From assembly GCA_030682475.1 (NCBI GenBank), contig JAUXOA010000109.1, positions 60,716-124,715 on the forward strand: a stretch of DNA of 64,000 bases. The letters are read 5' to 3'. Of the stretch, positions 45,101 to 52,503 are shown piece by piece. Position numbers and translations under genes: made by a program. This DNA comes from Rhodoferax sp. GTDB lineage: Bacteria > Pseudomonadota > Gammaproteobacteria > Burkholderiales > Burkholderiaceae_C. Within the stretch, counting starts at the first letter, position 1, and each line of letters opens with the position of its first letter. The notes beneath the pieces were generated by a model that did no database searches, was not told where the DNA came from, and saw nothing but the letters and a program-made list of their open reading frames with translations.

Positions 45101-47847
45101 GAACGCACCCCCGCATTCTTGCGGGTCAAACTGACGCGCACAATGTCGGCGCCCGAGCCGGTGGCGTCGGTCAGCGCCATCGACATGGGGGTGAGGGCAT
45201 TCATGCTGGGCATACCCGAATCTTTGGCAAACGGCGTGGCCCAGTGGTCGAACTGGCCGATCAGCAGCAAGGTGTCGGGCCGGATGCCCTGACGCAATAC
45301 CGCCTTGCCGTGCACGCTGCGAATCGGGGTTGAGATCGTGACCTCATCACCGTCCTCGATGCCGAACTGTTGCGCTTTGCCGGTGTTGATGATGACGCCG
45401 CGGTGGCCTGCTATGTTGTCCGCCACTTCCTTGATCATCTGCAGGCCGACGTTGCCACCCCAGGCGTACTGCATGCTACGCGCGGTCAACAGCCAGAACG
45501 GGAAGTCGGCCACTTTGCCGCCCTTGGGGGTCACCGCCCGGACCAGCTCCGCCGTCCACAGCTCGCTGAAATCCTTCGCGACGGGCAGCGCCTGGTACTC
45601 GTGCAACTGCGCATCCCACCAGTGCATGTCGTGCTCGTGCAGGCGCCGACCCAACTCGGTGCCAACGCGTTGCAGGCGCTCCTGATACGGCAGCTCGAAA
45701 CGCAGGTTCTGGCGCGCCAGCGTCGGGTACAGGTACCAGTCTGATTGGGGGAACGGTTTGGTCGCGAGGCCGTGCTCTTTCCACCAGACCAGATCATGCA
45801 CCTCGGCGCCCTCGCTCAGTTCGGCACTGGCCGAGCGTCCGATGGCATCCCAAATCTGTTCGCGCGTGTGCGCCAGGTTGGTCGCCAGCGAGAAGTCGCC
45901 GAACTCGGTCTTGAGCGGCATGCCGGCGGCGCCCTTGTTGATGGCGGCGTTGTATTTTTCCAGCAGACCGGTGCGCCGCGCCAGTTCGGTGGCGATTTCG
46001 GTGAAGTCACGCGCCTCGCCGCGGGCCGTGATGACGGGCTGGCGCAACGCGAATCCCTGCTGGGTCCAGAATTGTTCAATGAACTTGGTGCCACCGACGC
46101 GGATCAGTTGCAGGCTCTCCAGATCGGTGGCGTCGGGCAGCAGTACATCGGCAAAGTGGTTGGTCTCGTCGCGGGTGTAGGCGAAGGCCACCACAAACGG
46201 AAAGCGCGTCATCTTGGCGCCGATGCCATCGGTGTCCCAGAACGACACCGCCGGGTTGGTGCGGTAGACGAACCAGACGTCAGGCAAGGTTACACGCGGC
46301 AGGCCCTTTGGGGTCTCATCCAGGAACATCCAGGAGAAATGGGTTGGCCCCAGCGCCTGGCTCCAGGGGCCGTCGGTGGCCAGTGGCACCATGGTGCGGT
46401 AAGCGTTGCGAATATTGGGACTGGGTGACCAGTGCGCCTTGTCGGTCGGGTTCAGGTGGCTCCACATGAAACCATCCGGGCCGGGCGTGACGCTTTCATG
46501 ACGCTGCGCCATCGGACGGTGCAGGCGCACCGTGGTACCCAGTGTGCCGCCCGGCACTTCCAGCCCGCCGACCAGGGCTGCGAGCATGGTGCGGGCCCAG
46601 ACGCACTCGTAGGCGCCCCAGCCGTTGGTAACGGTCTTGCCCAGGCTCACCGCCACCGGGCGGAAGGGCATGGTCTTGCCGTCGATTTGAACCGTCTGGC
46701 CGACGCAGGCATGGTCCAGAAACTCGTTGGCAATGCGGCGCATGGTGGTGGCCGGTATATCGCATAGTTTCTCGGCCCATTCGGGGGAGAATGTGGCCAT
46801 GTGCGACACCAGCTTGCTAAAAGCTGTTTGACCGCGCAGTTGCCCACTGCCCAATAGATCGCCGTCGGGTCCATGCTCGACCGCCTCGGCAACGAATTCA
46901 CCCTCCAGCGCTTCCCTGATATCGGGTGTGTCAAAGGGCACCGCCGCCTGGTGGATCGAATCGAACACCAGCGGCTTGCCGCTTGCAGGGTCGCGCAGGT
47001 AGTAGCCGCCATCACCGACCAGGTAGGGCGAGGCAGTGCTGCGCGCCAGGAAAGCGACGTCCAGCCGTTCGCGTGGCACCTCATGCAATAGCACATGCAT
47101 GAGAGCAAAAAGAAAAGCCGGATCAGTCTTGGGTTTGATCGGTACCCATTCGGCCGAGCAGGCACCGGTGATGGAGAGGTGCGGCTCGACCTGCACCCGC
47201 TTCATGCCGCGCACGCGTGCCTTGGCGTGGCGTGCCACGCCCACCACACCACCGGAGGCTTCCACATTGGCGCCGCAGGAGATCAGGTAGTTGGTCATCG
47301 GCGTGTCGGGCGAGACGGTGAAGCCGCGATGCCAGTACTCGCCATACAGGTGCTCGGAGTGGTAACACTTGACCCCCTGGCCCGAGCCGAAGCCGAAATC
47401 GACCGCACCCCAGGCCGACAGGAAGGCCGGCATGGTGCCCATGTAGGACTGGGGCGTGCCGCCACCGCCCAGGCTCATGGCCACGCGCGGGTAGCCCGAC
47501 TCGTCGGTCATGCCTTCGGCGCGCACGCGTTCCAGCCGGGCCGTGATCAGTTCGAACGCTTCGTCCCACGTGATTGCCACGAAGCCCGGATCCTCATGGC
47601 GTCCCTTTTTGGGGTTGGTACGCTTCATGGGCGTGAGCACCCGGTTCGGATTGTAGGTTTTTTGCACCAGGCCGAAGGCCTTGACGCAGACCTTGCCATT
47701 GCCCGGATGAATGCTGGCGGCGCAGAAGTTGGGCTCGACTTCGGTCGCCACCCCCTGCTCGACTTTGACCGTGAGCAAGTCGGGCCCAGCGACGCACTGG
47801 TAGCAGTAGGTCGGGACCTTGTGCACGTCCTTGGTTTCAAGATTCAT
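45097..47847 (-). CDS. padB: Phenylacetyl-CoA:acceptor oxidoreductase, molybdopterin subunit
   Basis: 916 residues, DMSO-reductase family. The N-terminal [4Fe-4S] ligands are Cys15, Cys18, Cys42 and Cys54 (YCYQC...GKVCVK). No twin-arginine signal precedes them, so the subunit stays in the cytoplasm, where CoA thioesters are found; this separates it from periplasmic relatives. In Thauera/Aromatoleum the complex oxidises phenylacetyl-CoA by four electrons to phenylglyoxylate, losing CoA. The set padBCD + CoA ligase + hcrCAB makes an aromatic-acid role near certain; whether the substrate is phenylacetyl-CoA or its 4-hydroxy form is open. AAGGA lies before ATG 47847-47845. Confidence 0.85.
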   Translation of the reverse strand: MNLETKDVHKVPTYCYQCVAGPDLLTVKVEQGVATEVEPNFCAASIHPGNGKVCVKAFGLVQKTYNPNRVLTPMKRTNPKKGRHEDPGFVAITWDEAFELITARLERVRAEGMTDESGYPRVAMSLGGGGTPQSYMGTMPAFLSAWGAVDFGFGSGQGVKCYHSEHLYGEYWHRGFTVSPDTPMTNYLISCGANVEASGGVVGVARHAKARVRGMKRVQVEPHLSITGACSAEWVPIKPKTDPAFLFALMHVLLHEVPRERLDVAFLARSTASPYLVGDGGYYLRDPASGKPLVFDSIHQAAVPFDTPDIREALEGEFVAEAVEHGPDGDLLGSGQLRGQTAFSKLVSHMATFSPEWAEKLCDIPATTMRRIANEFLDHACVGQTVQIDGKTMPFRPVAVSLGKTVTNGWGAYECVWARTMLAALVGGLEVPGGTLGTTVRLHRPMAQRHESVTPGPDGFMWSHLNPTDKAHWSPSPNIRNAYRTMVPLATDGPWSQALGPTHFSWMFLDETPKGLPRVTLPDVWFVYRTNPAVSFWDTDGIGAKMTRFPFVVAFAYTRDETNHFADVLLPDATDLESLQLIRVGGTKFIEQFWTQQGFALRQPVITARGEARDFTEIATELARRTGLLEKYNAAINKGAAGMPLKTEFGDFSLATNLAHTREQIWDAIGRSASAELSEGAEVHDLVWWKEHGLATKPFPQSDWYLYPTLARQNLRFELPYQERLQRVGTELGRRLHEHDMHWWDAQLHEYQALPVAKDFSELWTAELVRAVTPKGGKVADFPFWLLTARSMQYAWGGNVGLQMIKEVADNIAGHRGVIINTGKAQQFGIEDGDEVTISTPIRSVHGKAVLRQGIRPDTLLLIGQFDHWATPFAKDSGMPSMNALTPMSMALTDATGSGADIVRVSLTRKNAGVRS

Positions 47848-47873
47848 GGGAATCCTTGTCAGACGTGAAATGA

Positions 47874-48281
47874 TTAGCTGCTGGCGGCCTTTTGTGCCTT
47901 CGCCGCCAGGCGCTGCGCCGTCTTGGCAACATCAACGATGAAGCGGGAATGGCGGCCGCGACAGATCGGCTCCACGTTATCGCGTGCCGAGACCTCCAGC
48001 GTGACGGCCCGACCATTGAGTTCAATCAGCTTGACGGTGATTTCGACTGACATGCCCATCAGCGTGGCGGCGATGTGATCAATCTCGACTCGGGTGCCGA
48101 CCGAATCCTCGCCCGGGTCGAGGTGCGCCAACAGCAGTTCCCGACATGCGATCTCGATGTCGCGTACCAGCATGGGGGTGGCGTAAACTCGTGCCTCTTC
48201 GCCCATGAAGTCGATCGTACGATCCCGATCAATCGTCAACTTGGTGATGGACGCAATGCCTGTTACAAGGGATGTTTTCAT
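47874..48281 (-). CDS. FlK-like hotdog acyl-CoA thioesterase
   Basis: 135 residues, single hotdog domain. The fluoroacetyl-CoA-thioesterase-type triad is recognisable as Thr35 (YATPMLVRDIE), Glu43 and His69 (GTRVEIDHIAATLMG), with the C-terminal RGRHSRFIVD. First gene of the pad/hcr block, 26 bp before padB. Could release free acid from a stalled or toxic aryl-CoA, or assist PadBCD by hydrolysing an alpha-keto acyl-CoA intermediate; both are inference. GGAG lies upstream of ATG 48281-48279. Confidence 0.8.
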   Translation of the reverse strand: MKTSLVTGIASITKLTIDRDRTIDFMGEEARVYATPMLVRDIEIACRELLLAHLDPGEDSVGTRVEIDHIAATLMGMSVEITVKLIELNGRAVTLEVSARDNVEPICRGRHSRFIVDVAKTAQRLAAKAQKAASS

Positions 48282-48399
48282 CGAAAATCTCCGTTAGAGG
48301 ATATAGCTTGATCTCACCAGTCATTTGGGTTTTTAACCACAGGTTGGGGTGAAGTGGGTTCCTGTTTTGTGTATTCTTGCACTTGCATGCAATAATTAG

Positions 48400-48413
48400 T
48401 TGAGATATATCAA
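48400..48413. promoter_or_regulatory. Candidate FNR/ANR box between the pad operon and the GNAT gene
   Basis: TTGAG-ATAT-ATCAA matches the FNR consensus TTGAT-N4-ATCAA with one mismatch. It is centred about 125 bp upstream of the thioesterase start. On the minus strand AAGAAT at 48378-48373 would serve as a -10 box, which puts the site near -41. It abuts the GNAT start codon on the other strand. Confidence 0.45.
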
Positions 48414-48952
48414 TGATGAGCAAGATCGCACGCCCCGACGCCGAACAAAAGCGGCTCAAAAGGAAGTTATCCCCGCCTGCATCGACGGTGCCGGGGAGGC
48501 AGGCCGGCGCCGCATTGAGCATTCGGCCAGTGCGACGTGGCGACCTGGATGCGGTGATTGAAATTGACGCCATGGTCACGGACATTGAAAAGCGCGATTA
48601 CTGGAATTCCCTGTACCGACGGTACGCAGACTCAGTGGCCACGGGCCAGCACTTTCTGGTGGCGGTAGCGGGCGACGAAGTCATCGGTTTTGTCATTGGC
48701 GAGGTACGCGACTGGGAGTTCGGATCGCCCCCCTGCGGCTGGGTGTTTGCGATTGACGTTCGTCCTGACGCCAGACTGGCCGGAACAGCCACGCAACTGC
48801 TCAAGGCCATTTGTGACAGATTCAGGAAAGCGGGTGTCAGCAAGGTACGCACCATGCTCGCGCGGGACAACACGCTCATTTTGTCCTTCTTTCGCAGCCA
48901 GGGCATGATGATCGGCCCCTTTATTCCGCTGGAGATGGACCTTGAATCCTGA
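48413..48952 (+). CDS. GNAT-family N-acetyltransferase
   Basis: 179 residues. After a basic, probably disordered N-terminal 35 residues comes a GNAT fold: LSIRPVRRGDLDAVIEIDAM, VIGFVIGEVRDW and the acetyl-CoA loop VFAIDVRPDARLAGTATQLL, where the usual Q/RxxGxG/A is RLAGTA. Target unknown. It diverges from the pad/hcr operon and is followed 29 bp later by the Rrf2 regulator, so the pair may be coexpressed. A second ATG at 48416 is equivalent. Confidence 0.78.
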   Translation: MMSKIARPDAEQKRLKRKLSPPASTVPGRQAGAALSIRPVRRGDLDAVIEIDAMVTDIEKRDYWNSLYRRYADSVATGQHFLVAVAGDEVIGFVIGEVRDWEFGSPPCGWVFAIDVRPDARLAGTATQLLKAICDRFRKAGVSKVRTMLARDNTLILSFFRSQGMMIGPFIPLEMDLES

Positions 48953-48981
48953 TCCCTTGCCATGACACTGAGTGAGCTCCC

Positions 48982-49437
48982 ATGAAGCTACAACAGAACA
49001 CGCGACTCGCGCTATTCAGTCTGCTGGAATTTGCCGCTGATCCGGAGCGACAAATTCCTGCGGCCGAAATCGCGCAGAAATACGAAGTGTCGTCACACCA
49101 CCTGGCCAAGGTGTTGGCGGAGCTGTCGCGCGTGGGCATGGTGCAATCGGTGCGGGGTGTGGGGGGAGGCTACCGCTTTGTTGGCAATGCGCGCCGGCTC
49201 ACCCTGATGGATGTGATTTCCCGCTTCGAAGATGTGTTGCCATCTGAGAGTGTGCACAGTGAGGAGACGCCGGTGGGCCAGGCACTGGCTTCGGTGTTGT
49301 CCGAAATAGATGAGATCGCCAAGGCGTCCATGAGTTCCATCACGCTGGCGACCATGCTGCGCATCATCGAGCGCAAGCAAGGCGCCAGCGCGGCCACGCC
49401 GGGGTCCAAAGGGAAATCGAAGCGGGTCATGGCGTGA
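48982..49437 (+). CDS. Rrf2-family transcriptional regulator without cysteines
   Basis: 151 residues. Winged-helix DNA-binding region with AAEIAQKYEVSSHHLAKVLA and VRGVGGGYRF, characteristic of the Rrf2 family. No cysteine occurs anywhere, so the [2Fe-2S] cluster used by IscR/NsrR cannot form through Cys ligands; it may respond to another signal. The C-terminal tail is Lys/Ser-rich. Located beside the GNAT gene upstream of the pad/hcr operon and so a candidate local regulator. Confidence 0.82.
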   Translation: MKLQQNTRLALFSLLEFAADPERQIPAAEIAQKYEVSSHHLAKVLAELSRVGMVQSVRGVGGGYRFVGNARRLTLMDVISRFEDVLPSESVHSEETPVGQALASVLSEIDEIAKASMSSITLATMLRIIERKQGASAATPGSKGKSKRVMA

Positions 49438-49440
49438 AGC

Positions 49441-49524
49441 TCAGAGCGTCAATTTTGACTTGACGTGCTGCGGCAGTTCACTCGCCGGCGTTGCGCACGC
49501 GTCCACGGAGCTGAGTTCAGGCAT
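49441..49524 (-). CDS. Possible 27-residue peptide ORF after the TRAP genes
   Basis: ATG 49524-49522 is preceded by GGAGAACCCC, a good ribosome site, and opens a 27-codon frame (MPELSSVDACATPASELPQH...) ending at TGA 49443-49441. It lies 45 bp downstream of the TRAP large subunit on the same strand. No known family; it could be a real short peptide, a gene remnant or chance. Confidence 0.3.
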   Translation of the reverse strand: MPELSSVDACATPASELPQHVKSKLTL

Positions 49525-49569
49525 GGGGTTCTCCAGATAAGGTCACGGCTTTACAAGGCGCAGGATAGG

Positions 49570-50871
49570 TCAACCCAGGCGCGATGGTAACCAAAGCGAG
49601 ATCGCCGGAAAGGCGCACAGGATCACCAGCCGCAATACGTCCACCAGGATGAACGGCATGGTGCCTTGGTAGATTTTCGTCAATGAAATGTCGCGGGCGA
49701 TCGAGTTGATGACAAACACATTCATGCCCACCGGCGGACAGATCATGCCGAAGGTGACCGCCATCACAATGATCACGCCAAACCATACCGGATCAAAGCC
49801 CAGCGCCATCATGGCCGGAAAGACGATGGGCACCGTCAACAGGATCATGGCGAGTTCATCCATCACCGCGCCCAGAATTAGATAGCCCACCATGATCAGG
49901 GCCAGCACACCGTAGGCACCTATGGGCAGGTGAACCAGCACGTCAACCGCCTTCTGCGTGAACTGCGTGATGGTCAGGAAGTAGCCGAACAAAAAAGCGC
50001 CCACCACAATCATCATGATGGCCGAGGACACCCGCAGCGACGCCACCAGGGCGTGTTTGATTTTTGCCGGGTTGAGCCGGCGGCGGACCACCCCAATAAG
50101 CAAGGCGCCGGCCGCACCGATCCCGGCGGCCTCGGTGACGGTGACCAGTCCCGTGTACATGCCACCCAGCACGGCCATGAACAACAGCAAGATGGACCAC
50201 AGTTCACGCAGGCTTTCCAGCTTTTCCCCCAAGCTGTGGCGCCGACCAGCCGGAAAGTTCTGTGGATGGCGATGGGCGATGAACATCACCACCAGCGCAT
50301 ACAAGCCGACCGCCAGCAGGCCCGGAAAAACCCCGGCAAAAAAAAGCTTTGTAATGTCGGTCTCGGTCATGATGCCGTACAGCACGAAAATCACGGAGGG
50401 CGGAATCATGATGCCCAGGGTGCCGCCGGCGGCGATCAAGCCTGCCGACAAACCAGCGTGATAGCCGGCTTTGCGCATTTCGGGCAGGGCGACCTGACTC
50501 ATGGTGGCTGCGGTGGCCACCGATGAGCCGTTGATGGCGGCAAAGCCGGCGCAGGCCGCGATGGCGGCCAAAGCCAGACCACCACGCCGGTGGCCAAACC
50601 ACGCCCTGCCGGCTTGAAACAACTCGGTGCTCATGCCGGCTGTGGAACACAGCGCACCCATCAGGATGAACATGGGAATTACGCTGAGGTTGTAATCGGT
50701 GACCACCGACAGCGGAACATTGGCCAACAGATTCAAGGCGGGCGTGAATCCTGCAATCATGCCGAATCCAAGGACGCCGGAGATGCCCATGGCAACTCCA
50801 ATGGGAACGCGCACCGCCATCAGCAGGAACATCAACGCAAAGCCGCCAGCGGCGACCAGATTCTTATCCAT
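49570..50871 (-). CDS. TRAP transporter large permease subunit (DctM type)
   Basis: 433 residues with about twelve membrane segments. The family blocks AAINGSSVATAATMSQVALP and GLIAAGGTLGIMIPPSVIFV, and the late GMICPPVGMNVFVIN, are clear. Forms the Na+-driven channel of a tripartite ATP-independent periplasmic transporter with the small permease, which it overlaps by 8 bp. The substrate is set by the binding protein; cotranscription with iorAB suggests an aryl- or indole-2-oxoacid or related carboxylate. Confidence 0.92.
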   Translation of the reverse strand: MDKNLVAAGGFALMFLLMAVRVPIGVAMGISGVLGFGMIAGFTPALNLLANVPLSVVTDYNLSVIPMFILMGALCSTAGMSTELFQAGRAWFGHRRGGLALAAIAACAGFAAINGSSVATAATMSQVALPEMRKAGYHAGLSAGLIAAGGTLGIMIPPSVIFVLYGIMTETDITKLFFAGVFPGLLAVGLYALVVMFIAHRHPQNFPAGRRHSLGEKLESLRELWSILLLFMAVLGGMYTGLVTVTEAAGIGAAGALLIGVVRRRLNPAKIKHALVASLRVSSAIMMIVVGAFLFGYFLTITQFTQKAVDVLVHLPIGAYGVLALIMVGYLILGAVMDELAMILLTVPIVFPAMMALGFDPVWFGVIIVMAVTFGMICPPVGMNVFVINSIARDISLTKIYQGTMPFILVDVLRLVILCAFPAISLWLPSRLG

Positions 50872-51346
50872 TGGCTAACTCCAGAGAGGTGTCGACGGTG
50901 CCGCGAATAAGTTGCACCAGCCGCACCACCGCCAGAGCCGCCGTGGCGGTGACACCGGCGGCCGAGACGGCGTAGAACCAGACTAAAGGAAGACGCAAGT
51001 CACTGGTGGTCTGGGTCCCTGTGGATCCGAGCTTGGACCAGACCATCCAGGCCAGTGGCAGCAGAAAGGCCAAAATGCACAGGGTGGCCACAATGTCTAT
51101 CCAGCGCTTGCCAGCGTCGTTAGTCCATTCCCAGGACAGGTCCACGCAAATGTGAGCGCCGCGGTAGGTGGCAATGGCGATGCCCCAGAAAATAGCAATG
51201 CCCTGCAATTGTTTGGACAGATCAAACCAGTCGGGAATTTGGGTTTGCAGCAACTCGCGTGCGAGCACATTGCCAAAGGTCAACAAGGCGATGGCCAGCA
51301 AAAAGAAGGCAGCGATGGATTCAATGACATTGAGCAGGCGCTTCAA
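50864..51346 (-). CDS. TRAP transporter small permease subunit (DctQ type)
   Basis: 160 residues with four membrane segments, IESIAAFFLLAIALLTFGNV at the start and the family pattern LAIAxxTYRGAHICVDLSWE in the middle. The start is taken as TTG 51346-51344 because AAGGAA lies 6-11 bp upstream. The frame is open to another TTG at 51394, but that places the start against a strong hairpin. Pairs with the large permease. Confidence 0.82.
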   Translation of the reverse strand: MKRLLNVIESIAAFFLLAIALLTFGNVLARELLQTQIPDWFDLSKQLQGIAIFWGIAIATYRGAHICVDLSWEWTNDAGKRWIDIVATLCILAFLLPLAWMVWSKLGSTGTQTTSDLRLPLVWFYAVSAAGVTATAALAVVRLVQLIRGTVDTSLELANG

Positions 51347-51394
51347 GGGAATTCCTTCGGAATCGGGACTGGCTATGCACGTATGGTGAAGCAA

Positions 51395-51417
51395 AGGGGT
51401 GCCGCCGCGGCACCCCT
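51395..51417 (-). promoter_or_regulatory. Hairpin between TRAP binding-protein and permease genes
   Basis: AGGGGTGCC pairs with GGCACCCCT across a 5-nt loop, directly after the binding-protein stop. On the minus strand it is followed by TTGCTTC, only weakly U-rich, so it may be a partial terminator or a 3'-end stabiliser that keeps binding protein in excess over the permease. Confidence 0.55.
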
Positions 51418-51423
51418 GATCAC

Positions 51424-52464
51424 TTAGAACGCGGCGTTTCGGTTCTTCAATTCTTTCTGCAGTTCTTCCAGCACTTGTTTGCCATTGACCCCCGCTTTGT
51501 CGGCGTTGGCGGCCCAGTTACTGGCCATGGGCTCAACGGCGGTGCGCCAGGATGCCAGTTGCGCGGGGCTGAGCTTGGTGATGGTGTGGCCACCCATTTT
51601 TTCCATCTTGCCCTCGCCGCTGTCTTCCACGTCACCCCAGGCGGCACCGACTTTGCCCGCCATGTCGGTGTTGCAGTGGTCGTCCATGACCTTCTTCTGA
51701 CCCGCAGCCAGCTTGTCATACCAGCCTTTGTTGATCAGCCAGACGAAACTGGCCGAGTAAAGCTTGAAGTCGATGTGGTGCTTGGCCACCTTGTCGATGC
51801 CAAAGCTGATCAAGGAGTCCCACGGGAAGGTGATGGCATCGGCCAGCCCCTTTTCCAGCGCGTCGCGTGCTTCAGGCGCCGACACCTGCACATTGGTGCC
51901 GCCCAGCAAGGTGACCATCTGCGCTACCGTTCCATTCGCCGGACGAATCTTCATGCCCTTGATCTGGCCTGGGTCGGTAATAACTTTCTTGCTGTGCAAG
52001 GTGCCGATATGGATGTGCGCCAGGCAGACCCGCACATCTTTCATTTCGCGCTCGGCGTACTTGCGATACCACGCATCCAGTGCGGCCGAGCCGGCGCCCG
52101 GCGTGCCGGCTATGAAGGGCAGTTCACTGGCGGAAAAAATCGGGAACCGGCCGGCCTGGTAGCCCGGCGATACCCAGGTCATATCCGCAATTCCATCCCG
52201 TGCCATGTCGTAGTGGTCAGGGGCTTTGCCGAGTTGCTGTGCCGGGTAAAAGTTGATCTTGATCGACCCCTTGGAGGCTGCTTCGACCGACTTGGCCCAG
52301 GGTTCGAACCCTGTTTTTGCCAGCGAGTGCTGTGCCGGCAACCAGTGCGCAAAGCGCATTTCAACGGGTTTGTCCTGTGCCAGTGCGTTGCCGGCGGCGG
52401 ACAGGCAGGCGGCCGCCATGGCGACGCGGCTGAGCTTGGCTAAGAGGGTGTACTTGGGGTTCAT
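51424..52464 (-). CDS. TRAP transporter periplasmic solute-binding protein (DctP type)
   Basis: 346 residues. N-terminal signal peptide with AAACLSAAGNALA just before the likely cleavage (AQDKPVEM). DctP-family features: FYPAQQLGKAPDHYDMARDG, KGMKIRPANGTVAQMVTLLG with the conserved carboxylate-binding Arg, and a C-terminal helix. Binds an organic acid in the periplasm and delivers it to the permease. Lies between iorB (39-bp gap) and the small permease gene. GGAG precedes ATG 52464-52462. Confidence 0.92.
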   Translation of the reverse strand: MNPKYTLLAKLSRVAMAAACLSAAGNALAQDKPVEMRFAHWLPAQHSLAKTGFEPWAKSVEAASKGSIKINFYPAQQLGKAPDHYDMARDGIADMTWVSPGYQAGRFPIFSASELPFIAGTPGAGSAALDAWYRKYAEREMKDVRVCLAHIHIGTLHSKKVITDPGQIKGMKIRPANGTVAQMVTLLGGTNVQVSAPEARDALEKGLADAITFPWDSLISFGIDKVAKHHIDFKLYSASFVWLINKGWYDKLAAGQKKVMDDHCNTDMAGKVGAAWGDVEDSGEGKMEKMGGHTITKLSPAQLASWRTAVEPMASNWAANADKAGVNGKQVLEELQKELKNRNAAF

Positions 52465-52503
52465 GCTTCTTGTCTCCTGTGGGTGGTGGTGGTCTGGCCG
52501 CGG

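Noticed and set aside
45097..47847. Reading PadB as a periplasmic DMSO/polysulfide reductase subunit
   Set aside because: No twin-arginine signal, and the operon is full of aryl-CoA enzymes, so a cytoplasmic phenylacetyl-CoA oxidoreductase fits better.
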